Source of the DNA: a virus
Virus record (IMG/VR): IMGVR_UViG_3300031862_000015
Location: 1 to 38,961 of that record
Length of the DNA stretch: 38,961 nucleotides
Direction: 5' to 3' (one strand)
Of this stretch, positions 1 through 5,320 are shown one piece after another (position 1 is the stretch's first letter; each line of letters begins with the position of its first letter). A program made the translations under genes and the position numbers. The notes under the pieces were generated by a model. It was not told the DNA's origin, made no database searches, and was given only the letters and a program-made list of their open reading frames with translations.

Positions 1-25
1 AGCCGCAGATGTTCCTGCGGCTTTT
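1..25 (+). terminator. Intrinsic terminator at the circular junction
   Basis: AGCCGCAG (1-8) pairs with CTGCGGCT (15-22) around a 6-nt loop and a T-run follows. The last bases of the window, AAAAGCCGCAGATG, are the same hairpin's left half with three more A's. On the closed circle the stem becomes 11 bp, AAAAGCCGCAG against CTGCGGCTTTT. With A's on one side and T's on the other it could work on both strands. It lies between a promoter near 38870 and the first gene at 55, so it may attenuate that gene. Confidence 0.85.
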
Positions 26-54
26 AGCTTTTATAGGAAAAATTAGGAAAAATT

Positions 55-828
55 ATGAAAAACAATTACTATATTAAGTATTTTATTAAATCCATAGAAA
101 ATCCTCTTTTTAAAGATATTACAGCATGGCATATTTGGCAATTTTGTCTTTTAATGGCTTATCCAAAAGGAACGTTCACAATGGGAAGATTTCAAATGGC
201 AGATTTTACTGGTGTAAAAGGTATGACTGCATATAAAGCGTTGCAAAGATTAAAAAAAGCCAAAATGATAACAATTCAAGTAACAGGGGGTATTAACAAT
301 CGTTTTAGCGAAATTTCAATAGTAAATTGGGAGAAATATCAATCACTGGGAACAACCCCTAATAACAACCCTAATAACAATCAAGTAACAATCAAGGAAC
401 AATCAAGTAACAATCAAGTAACACACTATAATAGGGAATTAAGAATAAAGAATATATATATACCCCCCACAGAGTTTGAAAAATTAAAAAAGAAATTTCC
501 AGATGTTAATCTTTTAGAAGAACTTGAAAAAGCTAATGATTGGTTGAAAATGACTGGCAAAAGATACAAAGATTATGTGGCGTTTTTCAGAAATTGGTTA
601 CGTAAGTGTAATACTAAGGATTACAATAAAAGGGCGCCGACTAAACAAAGTCCAGAAGAAATCAGACTTATAAAGTTTTTAGAAGAGAATCAAATCGCCA
701 AAAACCCATCAGCCTATGTAAATAAAATTAAAAAGGACTACGGTGATAAATATTTTAGTAAATTATTAGATATAGAATTTAGCCGGTGGTTTGAATATCT
801 AAATTACTGGACTAAATCGAAGGCTTAA
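55..828 (+). CDS. Replication initiator-like protein with winged-helix N-terminus
   Basis: This 257-residue protein has an N-terminal region (about 20-100) that reads as a winged helix: FTMGRFQMADFTGVKGMTAYKA, shortened here to the core MADFTGVKGMTAYKALQ, then a wing ending SEISIVNWEKYQ. A low-complexity Asn/Gln/Thr linker (about 100-125) follows, then a charged alpha-helical C-terminal half. That layout, a DNA-binding head, flexible linker and partner-binding tail, is known from phage initiators such as lambda O and DnaD/DnaB-like replisome organisers. It probably binds the repeats inside its own linker-coding DNA and recruits host helicase, since no phage helicase or polymerase is visible. 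It is first after the junction terminator and has a weak site (AGGAAAAATT) before the ATG. Family membership is inferred from architecture, not a close match. Confidence 0.6.
   Translation: MKNNYYIKYFIKSIENPLFKDITAWHIWQFCLLMAYPKGTFTMGRFQMADFTGVKGMTAYKALQRLKKAKMITIQVTGGINNRFSEISIVNWEKYQSLGTTPNNNPNNNQVTIKEQSSNNQVTHYNRELRIKNIYIPPTEFEKLKKKFPDVNLLEELEKANDWLKMTGKRYKDYVAFFRNWLRKCNTKDYNKRAPTKQSPEEIRLIKFLEENQIAKNPSAYVNKIKKDYGDKYFSKLLDIEFSRWFEYLNYWTKSKA
357..465 (+). repeat. Iteron-like repeats and AT-rich tract; candidate replication origin
   Basis: Four copies of CAATCAAG begin at 378, 389, 400 and 411, an exact 11-bp period with consensus CAATCAAGTAA. They are preceded by two 12-bp copies of CCCTAATAACAA (357-368, 369-380). 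An AT-rich tract with TATATATATA follows at about 425-465. An 11-bp period is not a multiple of three, so the copies are read in different frames and the repetition is kept at DNA level. Iterons plus an AT-rich unwinding region inside the initiator's linker is the arrangement of the lambda origin within gene O. Confidence 0.65.
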
Positions 829-829
829 A

Positions 830-1039
830 ATGTTAAATGAAAAACAGAAACAATGGATTCTTTCCCAATCAGGCAAGGACCTAACAATTAAACTTTATAA
901 AAAGTATCTTAAGCGCCAAATCACAAAAGATATTCTTTTAGAATCCCTAAAATACTGGATGGGTAATAATAAGAAATTTAGACCAGCAAAAAAAGCCGGT
1001 GAATTACTTGATATTGTTGGCAAAATCTTCAAAACCTAA
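830..1039 (+). CDS. Small basic protein of unknown function
   Basis: This 69-residue Lys-rich, probably all-helical protein starts one base after the stop of the initiator gene, so the two are likely co-transcribed and translationally coupled. I recognise no motif. Its position suggests a replication accessory role, which is inference only. Confidence 0.6.
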   Translation: MLNEKQKQWILSQSGKDLTIKLYKKYLKRQITKDILLESLKYWMGNNKKFRPAKKAGELLDIVGKIFKT

Positions 1040-1104
1040 AAAAGATAATTCTTCAAATTAGGTTCAGTTTTAAGGAGATAATTTTCTATCCGTGTGTAGA
1101 GCAC

Positions 1105-1132
1105 TTGACAAGGATTTATGCAGGTGTATAAT
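1105..1132 (+). promoter_or_regulatory. Strong sigma70-like promoter
   Basis: TTGACA (1105-1110) and TATAAT (1127-1132) are both perfect consensus boxes, 16 bp apart, and the base pair TG lies just before the -10. It would drive the operon of small genes beginning at 1172 and including the ERF recombinase. Confidence 0.85.
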
Positions 1133-1171
1133 GAAGTTATAAGGTCGATTTAATTAAAAAAAGGAGTAAAA

Positions 1172-1384
1172 ATGGAAAAAACATTTCTCAAATTACAAAA
1201 TGGCAAAATTCAATATGTTAGTCTTGGACATTGGTTTGAGTTGCAAGATAGATTTCTGGAAGGAATAGAAAAAAACAAAAAAGAGATGGCGAAATCTTTA
1301 CAAAACCATTTCAAAAATCAATTAAACCTCCTAGCAACTCTTCAAAATTGTTATAAAATTATTAGAAATATGGAGGAAACATGA
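1172..1384 (+). CDS. Small helical protein of unknown function
   Basis: This 70-residue Lys/Gln/Asn-rich, predicted helical protein is preceded by AAAAAAAGGAGTAAAA, a strong ribosome binding site. It is the first gene after the consensus promoter at 1105-1132. Its stop overlaps the next start as ATGA. No family is recognised; early-operon position suggests a host-interaction or regulatory role. Confidence 0.65.
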   Translation: MEKTFLKLQNGKIQYVSLGHWFELQDRFLEGIEKNKKEMAKSLQNHFKNQLNLLATLQNCYKIIRNMEET

Positions 1385-1521
1385 AATGTGATATTTGCCA
1401 CAAGACACTCGGTAAGATCTATTACGAGGACGATGTTTTTCATATTAGACATTGCCCGGTATGCCGCAGAATCATTAAAAAAGGCAAAGAACTAATATTT
1501 AAAAAGGAAGGAGACGAATGA
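1381..1521 (+). CDS. Zinc-ribbon mini-protein
   Basis: This 46-residue protein begins MKCDICHKTLG and has a second pair in HCPVCRR. The CxxC...CxxC pattern, about 19 residues apart, fits a single zinc ribbon. It overlaps both neighbours by ATGA junctions, which supports real translation despite its length. Zinc ribbons of this size usually bind nucleic acid or protein; the target is unknown. Confidence 0.65.
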   Translation: MKCDICHKTLGKIYYEDDVFHIRHCPVCRRIIKKGKELIFKKEGDE

Positions 1522-1691
1522 ACGATATTAGAACCGTTTACTCAGCTTGGGATTGGTTGATCTGGGCGCTATTAGGAGGAACTATTATCGGATGCATCGG
1601 GATTATGATTCAAGAGCACCTTAGAAGAAAAAGAAGAAAACCATTGAAGAAATATAATATCACTCGATGGTTAGAAAAATGGTCGAAGTAA
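1518..1691 (+). CDS. Small single-pass membrane protein
   Basis: This 57-residue protein has one hydrophobic segment at about residues 13-31 (DWLIWALLGGTIIGCIGIMI) followed by a highly basic stretch HLRRKRRKPLKK, predicting a cytoplasmic C-terminus. It starts within the previous stop (ATGA). The function is unknown; early membrane proteins of phages may act in superinfection exclusion, which is not shown here. Confidence 0.6.
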   Translation: MNDIRTVYSAWDWLIWALLGGTIIGCIGIMIQEHLRRKRRKPLKKYNITRWLEKWSK

Positions 1692-1712
1692 TATAAATTT
1701 AAAGGGGGAATA

Positions 1713-1886
1713 ATGAGCGATCACATCTATGAATATCGTGAAAGAATGAAACAAGGGCTAATTAGAGTTGAAAGACAAAGACAAAGTTCAAAAGATGCCG
1801 GTCAAGAAGTAATCGAGATCACAAGAAAAATGTTTGGAGATGAAATGGCCAGTAAAGTGGAAGCATCATTAAGGAGGATGGCATGA
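1713..1886 (+). CDS. Small charged protein upstream of ERF recombinase
   Basis: This 57-residue, strongly charged, predicted helical protein is preceded by AAAGGGGGAATA. Its stop overlaps the ERF start as ATGA, so the two are translationally coupled. No domain is recognised. A helper role in recombination is possible only by context. Confidence 0.6.
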   Translation: MSDHIYEYRERMKQGLIRVERQRQSSKDAGQEVIEITRKMFGDEMASKVEASLRRMA

Positions 1887-2479
1887 CAGAAAACAAAGAG
1901 AAAAAAGTATTAACTTTCTACGAAAAGCTGACAGAATTACAGAATAAACTTAATGTTCCTAAGCTCCAGCAAAACAAATATGGAGGATTTAATTACAGAT
2001 CTTGTGAAGATATCCTTGAAGCAGTTAAACCCTTACTAAAAGAATACAAGATGTCTCTTACAATTAAAGATGAACTGGTTTTGATCGGTGCGAGATATTA
2101 CGTCAAAGCCATTGTTACACTTGGTAATCTCTCAGGCAGTGGCCAAGAAACGGTTACAGCCTACGCCCGGGAAGAAGAAGTCAAAAAAGGAATGGATGGA
2201 TCACAGATTACCGGCGCCAGTTCTTCATATGCCAGAAAATACGCCTTAAACGGATTATTCTTAATAGACGACGCCAAAGATTCAGATGCTACCAGTGATG
2301 GAAAGCAAAAAGCAAAACCAGTTGAAAGTAAAACTATTACACCTGAAATAACTGCTAATTGTGAGGATTGCGGAGTTGGTATCCCATTAGTTGTAGAAGA
2401 ATGGTCAAAGAAAAATTATGCCGGTAAGAAATACTGCCGATCGTGCCAAGCCAAACACAAAGATGAAGCAACAGATTAA
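1883..2479 (+). CDS. erf: ERF-family single-strand annealing recombinase
   Basis: This 198-residue protein resembles the ERF superfamily, which anneals complementary single strands during phage recombination and end-joining or circularisation. The N-terminal 130 residues carry family-like segments: LQNKLNVPKLQQNKYGGFNYRS shortened to NKYGGFNYRSCEDILEAVKP, then GSQITGASSSYARKYALNGL and a following DDAKDSD. After a linker, a C-terminal zinc ribbon appears, NCEDCGVGI and YCRSCQ (about 160-190), which is an add-on rather than part of the ERF core and probably helps bind DNA. It overlaps the preceding gene by 4 bp. No partner exonuclease is apparent in this window. Confidence 0.85.
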   Translation: MTENKEKKVLTFYEKLTELQNKLNVPKLQQNKYGGFNYRSCEDILEAVKPLLKEYKMSLTIKDELVLIGARYYVKAIVTLGNLSGSGQETVTAYAREEEVKKGMDGSQITGASSSYARKYALNGLFLIDDAKDSDATSDGKQKAKPVESKTITPEITANCEDCGVGIPLVVEEWSKKNYAGKKYCRSCQAKHKDEATD

Positions 2480-2490
2480 CCGAAGACTGA

Positions 2491-2518
2491 GGGTCTTTCC
2501 GCTTCGGTGGAAGGACCC
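2491..2518 (+). promoter_or_regulatory. Intergenic RNA hairpin after ERF
   Basis: GGGTCTTTCC (2491-2500) pairs with GGAAGGACCC (2509-2518) over 10 bp with one G-U pair and an 8-nt loop. There is no T-run after it, so it is not a normal terminator. It may protect the ERF mRNA end or mark a processing site before the gene at 2543. Confidence 0.6.
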
Positions 2519-2542
2519 TGAGATGTTCGATTAAGGAGGCAA

Positions 2543-2833
2543 ATGAACACAATACCAATGAGTTTGTTTGAAAAGAATCGCCGGGCGTATGTGGAGTATG
2601 CGCGCCGGCAGGCAAGACACCTCATTTACAAGCATGGATCAGTAACGGTCGATGATCTAAGGGACTTTATAGAGGACAGCATCCCAGCTTGGATGAGCAG
2701 GAAGTTCTTGGGGGCTGTTCTCGCAGGGAAGGAATTCATCCCGGTTGGATTTACAAAGACCAAAAGAAAGTCATCACATGGAAGATTAATAAGAATATTT
2801 AAATTAAGAAGGAAAAATGAAAAGAGAAAATGA
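2543..2833 (+). CDS. Small phage protein, possible winged-helix DNA-binding
   Basis: This 96-residue basic protein starts after TAAGGAGGCAA. Residues 20-55 (ARHLIYKHGSVTVDDLRDF...) look like a helix-turn unit, and the segment FLGAVLAGKEFIPVGFTKT followed by SSHGRLIRIF resembles a short conserved phage protein I have seen near recombination genes. The Lys/Arg-rich tail lies in a 32-bp sequence that recurs at 3150-3181. The specific role is unknown; nucleic-acid binding is inferred from charge and fold pattern. Confidence 0.6.
   Translation: MNTIPMSLFEKNRRAYVEYARRQARHLIYKHGSVTVDDLRDFIEDSIPAWMSRKFLGAVLAGKEFIPVGFTKTKRKSSHGRLIRIFKLRRKNEKRK
2781..2812 (+). repeat. 32-bp direct repeat, copy 1
   Basis: This copy lies in the 3' end of the gene at 2543 and begins GAAGATTAATAAGAATATTT. 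An exact second copy is at 3150-3181, 369 bp downstream. The micro-genes between the copies could have arrived or be lost by recombination at this repeat. Confidence 0.85.
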
Positions 2834-2916
2834 ATATTTATCTTCAATACATTTTACTCGCCTTATCGCTTCTCTTATTAGCATATATTTTGCTTAATGA
2901 TTGGAGGAAAAGATGA
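2830..2916 (+). CDS. 28-residue membrane micro-protein
   Basis: MNIYLQYILLALSLLLLAYI (residues 1-20) is one continuous hydrophobic helix, followed by LLNDWRKR. The start overlaps the previous stop (AATGA) and its own stop overlaps the next start (ATGA). This double coupling is the main support. It resembles single-TM phage micro-proteins in form only; function unknown. Confidence 0.5.
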   Translation: MNIYLQYILLALSLLLLAYILLNDWRKR

Positions 2917-3080
2917 AATTTTCCTATATTCATCCATCTGGCAATGAAGTTGATTGCTGGTATAACCCCAGAACTCATTATAGCAAATATAAATTTAGAA
3001 AAGTTAATCTCTTAAAAAGATTATACAATATATCAAAATTAATTCTATGGAATTTAGAAGAAAAATGGAGAAGAAAATGA
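2913..3080 (+). CDS. Small basic protein of unknown function
   Basis: This 55-residue protein is rich in Lys, Tyr and Trp and follows GGAGGAAAAG, a good ribosome binding site. It is coupled by ATGA to the gene before and overlaps the short ATG that opens the broken frame at 3077. No domain is recognised. Confidence 0.5.
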   Translation: MKFSYIHPSGNEVDCWYNPRTHYSKYKFRKVNLLKRLYNISKLILWNLEEKWRRK

Positions 3081-3158
3081 AAAAACTAAAAAGGCAAAAG
3101 AGTAAGAATTAAATTAGATAACAATCAAGAAGTTGAAGGAATAATTATAGAAGATTAA
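3077..3158 (+). pseudogene. Frameshifted 26-codon gene
   Basis: From the ATG at 3077 the frame closes after 11 codons. Skipping one A in the AAAAA run near 3088-3092 gives MKKLK followed by GKRVRIKLDNNQEVEGIIIE and a final D, a sensible beta-rich mini-protein ending at 3158. The stop lies inside copy 2 of the 32-bp repeat. It could be a real one-base insertion, an assembly error in a homopolymer, or recoding. Confidence 0.4.
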
Positions 3159-3181
3159 TAAGAATATTTAAATTAAGAAGG
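3150..3181 (+). repeat. 32-bp direct repeat, copy 2
   Basis: This is an exact copy of 2781-2812. It ends just before the ribosome binding region of the HTH gene at 3195. See copy 1. Confidence 0.85.
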
Positions 3182-3194
3182 GGCAAAGGACACA

Positions 3195-3389
3195 ATGAAA
3201 GAATGGTTCACCCTAAATCAAGTATCAAAAATAGAGCACTTTCCTTATAAAAATAGACAAACTATCAAGAATTTAGTTATATCTGGCCAGATTAAAGCTA
3301 TGATCACCGGAAAAGGCAGAGGGAGAAGATATCTCATAAATATAAAATCTGTAAAAGAGTATATTAAAAAAGCTCAAAAAGGAAACTAA
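3195..3389 (+). CDS. Excisionase-like helix-turn-helix protein
   Basis: This 64-residue protein has the pattern of MerR/Xis-type small DNA-binding domains: an N-terminal WFTLNQVSKIE helix-turn, a second helix NRQTIKNLVISGQIKA, a glycine/arginine wing GKGRGRRYLIN, then SVKEYIKKAQ. Proteins of this kind act as excisionases, directionality factors or simple repressors. No integrase is present, so a transcriptional role is more likely than excision. It directly precedes the tRNA-like RNA. Confidence 0.75.
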   Translation: MKEWFTLNQVSKIEHFPYKNRQTIKNLVISGQIKAMITGKGRGRRYLINIKSVKEYIKKAQKGN

Positions 3390-3441
3390 AAATATGAGGC
3401 AGGTTTGTCATATTTCCTGCCCCAAGGAATTATTTAACAAT

Positions 3442-3590
3442 TTAAGAGTCAGAATTGAGGGAGTGGTGGAAAAGGTAGACACAATGTCTCCTGCGGCCAA
3501 CACATAGGAGATTAGGAATCGTATGTCCTTAAAAATCGTAAGTTGCCTTGCAAGGTGCAAATCCTTGCCTCCCTCTACTCTGGCTCTTAA
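3442..3590 (+). ncRNA. tRNA-Leu-like RNA with unusual core
   Basis: GAGGGAG (3457-3463) pairs with CTCCCTC (3569-3575) as an acceptor-like stem. TG then GTG-GAAAAGGTAGA-CAC forms a textbook tRNA-Leu D arm with the GG pair. GCAAGG/CCTTGC (3550-3555, 3563-3568) closes a T-arm-like hairpin with loop TGCAAAT; the usual T at position 55 is G and the stem is 6 rather than 5 bp. Between D and T arms lie about 65 nt with no normal anticodon arm. TCTCCT/AGGAGA and AGGA/TCCT hairpins are there instead. The unit is about 120 nt against about 85 for tRNA-Leu and lacks an encoded CCA. A further 12-bp stem, TTAAGAGTCAGA (3442-3453) with TCTGGCTCTTAA (3579-3590), encloses it. It may be a tRNA mimic, a decayed tRNA, or an intron-bearing tRNA. 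Confidence 0.55.
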
Positions 3591-3604
3591 CAAAAGAAGA
3601 AAAG

Positions 3605-3722
3605 ATGAAAACTAACAAAAAAAACAAAAACTACTAAGCGATTTTACTTTTGGTAACAAAGTATTAGAGGTGCTAAATTTGTTTTTATTCAGAAGTTGGA
3701 GTCAAAAGATAAAAATGACTAA
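3605..3722 (+). pseudogene. Broken small reading frame
   Basis: The ATG at 3605 stops after 10 codons. Removing one A from the run of eight near 3614-3621 opens a frame reading ...TKTTKRFYFW, then an in-frame TAA, then QSIRGAKFVFIQKLESKDKN to 3722. Two lesions are therefore needed. A 12-codon frame (3715-3753) follows. I treat this as decayed or noncoding AT-rich sequence. Confidence 0.25.
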
Positions 3723-3756
3723 CAAAAAGACAGAGCAAATAAAAAAGGAATAAGAG

Positions 3757-3831
3757 ATGAGTTATTTTACAGGAAATTATTGGTGTAATTATTATTCAAT
3801 ATATACTGATGGATTAAAATATTGGATTTAA
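3757..3831 (+). CDS. Possible 24-residue Tyr-rich peptide
   Basis: MSYFTGNYWCNYYSIYTDGL continues KYWI before TAA. AAAAAAGGAATAAGAG precedes the ATG, like the ribosome sites of neighbouring genes. Nothing else supports it, and it may be chance. Confidence 0.3.
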   Translation: MSYFTGNYWCNYYSIYTDGLKYWI

Positions 3832-3854
3832 TAAATAAATAACTTGATATAAGC

Positions 3855-3941
3855 GGCGGAAATCAAACCTTCCAATCAAATTTCCGCCTCCCAAGAGCAG
3901 GTTGGGAGTTGACCCCTCCTCTTCTAATCTGCTGCTGGGAG
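3855..3941 (+). ncRNA. Structured RNA leader with C-rich anti-SD loop (element A)
   Basis: GGCGGAAAT (3855-3863) pairs with ATTTCCGCC (3880-3888). CTCCCAA (3888-3894) can pair with TTGGGAG (3902-3908), or its CTCCCA part can pair with TGGGAG (3936-3941) with GCAG/CTGC (3897-3900, 3929-3932) stacked inside. The two pairings exclude each other, as in an RNA switch. The interior contains CCCCTCCTCTTCT (3913-3925), whose CTCCT is complementary to AGGAG of the ribosome site at 3949-3953. It lies directly upstream of the gene at 3960 and shares the C-rich motif with element B. Confidence 0.55.
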
Positions 3942-3959
3942 AAAAATAAGGAGTAAGAG

Positions 3960-4265
3960 ATGAAAAAAATAATAGACCAAGAACAATTATTAGAAGCTGT
4001 TTTTTGCGGGGTTGAAGCGTATCTGCATACCGACACCACTGATTATGACAATTTCTGCGGTATTAGAGATATGGGTAGATTTATTTGGCGTAATTTGGAT
4101 AAGAGGGCAAAATGCCACAAAGAAAAATTAACTCTAAAATCTACTCGCAAAATAGACGAAATAATCCAATCCAAGTTGGAAGAACGAGATAAAGATTATA
4201 AAAAAATCATAGGAAGATTGTATTTAAAAACCCCCAAAGACCAATTAAATAAAGGAGAGAAATGA
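3960..4265 (+). CDS. Hypothetical protein downstream of RNA element A
   Basis: This 101-residue charged protein has an N-terminal helical segment (DQEQLLEAVFCGVEAYLH), then a region with GIRDMGRFIWRNLDKRAKC, and a Lys-rich tail. No family is recognised. AAGGAGTAAGAG precedes the ATG and the stop overlaps the next start (ATGA). Expression may be controlled by the folded leader just upstream. Confidence 0.65.
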   Translation: MKKIIDQEQLLEAVFCGVEAYLHTDTTDYDNFCGIRDMGRFIWRNLDKRAKCHKEKLTLKSTRKIDEIIQSKLEERDKDYKKIIGRLYLKTPKDQLNKGEK

Positions 4266-4561
4266 AATCACAAAGCGAAATAGAAAAAGAGTTTGATAAA
4301 AGATTTATGCCACCCACCATAAAAGATGAATGGGAAAATTTGAGAAGTGGATTAGAACCATTATCGGGAATTACTGGAAACTTAAATACTATTAAATCCT
4401 TCATCCGCCAACTCCGCCAAGATGATATTAAAAGTTTGATTGAAATTTTAGAAGGATTAAAGATAGATGGAAGAGATTGGCTTTCTGCTCATCAAGGTTT
4501 GGTGTGGTCGCAAAATCAAAAAATCCAAGAAGCAATTAACCAATTAAAAAATAAGGAGTAA
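4262..4561 (+). CDS. Hypothetical helical protein
   Basis: This 99-residue acidic-to-neutral, mostly helical protein is coupled by ATGA to the gene before. It contains FIRQLRQDDIKSLIEILEGL in its middle. I recognise no family. The sequence after it repeats the AAAAATAAGGAGTAA initiation region seen before 3960 and 4829, then a possible 14-codon peptide (4580-4624). Confidence 0.6.
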   Translation: MKSQSEIEKEFDKRFMPPTIKDEWENLRSGLEPLSGITGNLNTIKSFIRQLRQDDIKSLIEILEGLKIDGRDWLSAHQGLVWSQNQKIQEAINQLKNKE

Positions 4562-4608
4562 TAGATATTAAGGAGAAAAAATGAAAATAATCAAAAGGGA
4601 AATGAATA

Positions 4609-4794
4609 ATGAAGAAATTGATTGATAGACAAAAATTAGATGTAATATCAATGTTAATACCAGAACTTAATATCCCAAAATGGGCAAGTATTATTTATAA
4701 GATTTCTCATCCTCATAAAGGTTGTCCACACCAAGATTGGGAAGAAGAAGCAATCAAAATATATAAAAATATGAAAAGGAATAAGATTTTGTAA
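4609..4794 (+). CDS. Small hypothetical protein
   Basis: This 61-residue protein has a helical N-terminus and the segment HPHKGCPHQDWEEEAIKIYK, whose two His and one Cys may bind metal. The ATG follows AAAAGGGAAATGAATA. It overlaps a possible 14-codon upstream peptide (4580-4624) that could couple its translation. Confidence 0.5.
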   Translation: MKKLIDRQKLDVISMLIPELNIPKWASIIYKISHPHKGCPHQDWEEEAIKIYKNMKRNKIL

Positions 4795-4828
4795 TAATGA
4801 TAACTTTAATTTAAAAATAAGGAGTAAG

Positions 4829-4864
4829 ATGGCGGTAATTATTTTTTGCCGGCTGGGCGTGTAG
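4829..4864 (+). CDS. 11-residue leader peptide before phage groES
   Basis: AAGGAGTAAG followed by ATG opens MAVIIFCRLGV and a TAG stop. The site copies the initiation regions before 3960 and after 4547. The peptide's codons overlap the 5' strands of two stems in the folded leader (4837-4845, 4850-4856), so a ribosome translating it would open them. It could act as a translation-sensing leader; no peptide function is claimed. Confidence 0.45.
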   Translation: MAVIIFCRLGV

Positions 4865-4942
4865 GTTCTACTTAAAGCAGATTTGCCCCTCCTTTTCTGC
4901 TTTTGAACCATTAAATGCACTTCCAGCCGATAGAAAATAATT
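4837..4942 (+). ncRNA. Nested-stem RNA leader controlling phage groES (element B)
   Basis: Four nested stems are visible: AATTATTTT/AAAATAATT (4837-4845, 4934-4942), CGGCTGG/CCAGCCG (4850-4856, 4923-4929), GGTTC/GAACC (4864-4868, 4905-4909) and AAAGCAG/CTGCTTT (4874-4880, 4897-4903). The 16-nt terminal loop holds CCCCTCCTTTT. Its CTCCTTT (4889-4895) is an exact complement of AAAGGAG (4946-4952), the groES ribosome binding site, so a pseudoknot could hide that site. The outermost stem ends three bases before the site. The motif CCCCTCCTnTTCT is shared with element A. Confidence 0.65.
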
Positions 4943-4957
4943 AAGAAAGGAGTTACT

Positions 4958-5320
4958 ATGAGCAAAAAAATCATCCCAATGAGCGAGTACGTGCTTGTCG
5001 AAGATCAAGAAGACAACAAATTATCAAGTGGGATTGTTGTGGCACAAGAAAAAGATAAACAATCACAAATTGGAAAGGTAATTGATTTAGAAACCTTTAA
5101 TAACGAAGAAATTAATTTACTGTTAAAAGCTGGCATAAAAATCACCCTCCAAGATTTAAAGGAGCTAACAAAACAAAACCAAATCAAAAAAGATAGTCTG
5201 GTTATTTATAAAAAATACTCCGGTAACCAAGTAGAACTTGAAGGAAAGAAATATAAACTCATTGCCTTTTCTGATATAATTGGTATAATAAAGGAAGAAA
5301 ATGGAAAAAGAAAAGATTAG
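4958..5320 (+). CDS. groES: Phage co-chaperonin, GroES-like with insertion
   Basis: This 120-residue protein caps the GroEL ring. KIIPMSEYVLVEDQ (4-17) matches the first GroES strands, and SSGIVVAQEKDKQSQIGKVI covers the mobile loop, where SGIVV stands for the GroEL-binding GGIVL tripeptide region, and the following strand. DSLVIYKKYSGNQVELEGKK and YKLIAFSDIIGII are the last strands. Typical GroES is about 97 residues. Here roughly 30 extra residues, about 44-75 (ETFNNEEINLLLKAGIKITL...), lie where the barrel roof loop would be. It sits 134 bp before groEL, with a short gene between. Its leader folds (element B). Identification rests on motif order and on the groEL neighbour. Confidence 0.85.
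   Translation: MSKKIIPMSEYVLVEDQEDNKLSSGIVVAQEKDKQSQIGKVIDLETFNNEEINLLLKAGIKITLQDLKELTKQNQIKKDSLVIYKKYSGNQVELEGKKYKLIAFSDIIGIIKEENGKRKD
5272..5289 (+). promoter_or_regulatory. Twin extended -10 boxes inside groES, before groEL
   Basis: TGATATAAT (5272-5280) and TGGTATAAT (5281-5289) lie back to back in the last codons of groES. TTGCCT (5262-5267) is 16 bp upstream of the second. They could give groEL extra transcription independent of the groES leader. The DNA also encodes protein, so chance is possible. Confidence 0.45.

Noticed and set aside
2355-2847. Two minus-strand open frames opposite ERF and the gene at 2543
   Set aside because: Both lie opposite better-supported + strand genes; no ribosome site or motif supports them and all other genes are on the + strand.
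3457-3576. Ordinary functional tRNA-Leu
   Set aside because: No anticodon arm with a normal 7-nt loop can be drawn, T55 is changed and the length is about 120 nt.
3605-3722. TAA read as glutamine (alternative genetic code)
   Set aside because: It would be the only such case; all long genes use TAA, TAG and TGA as stops.
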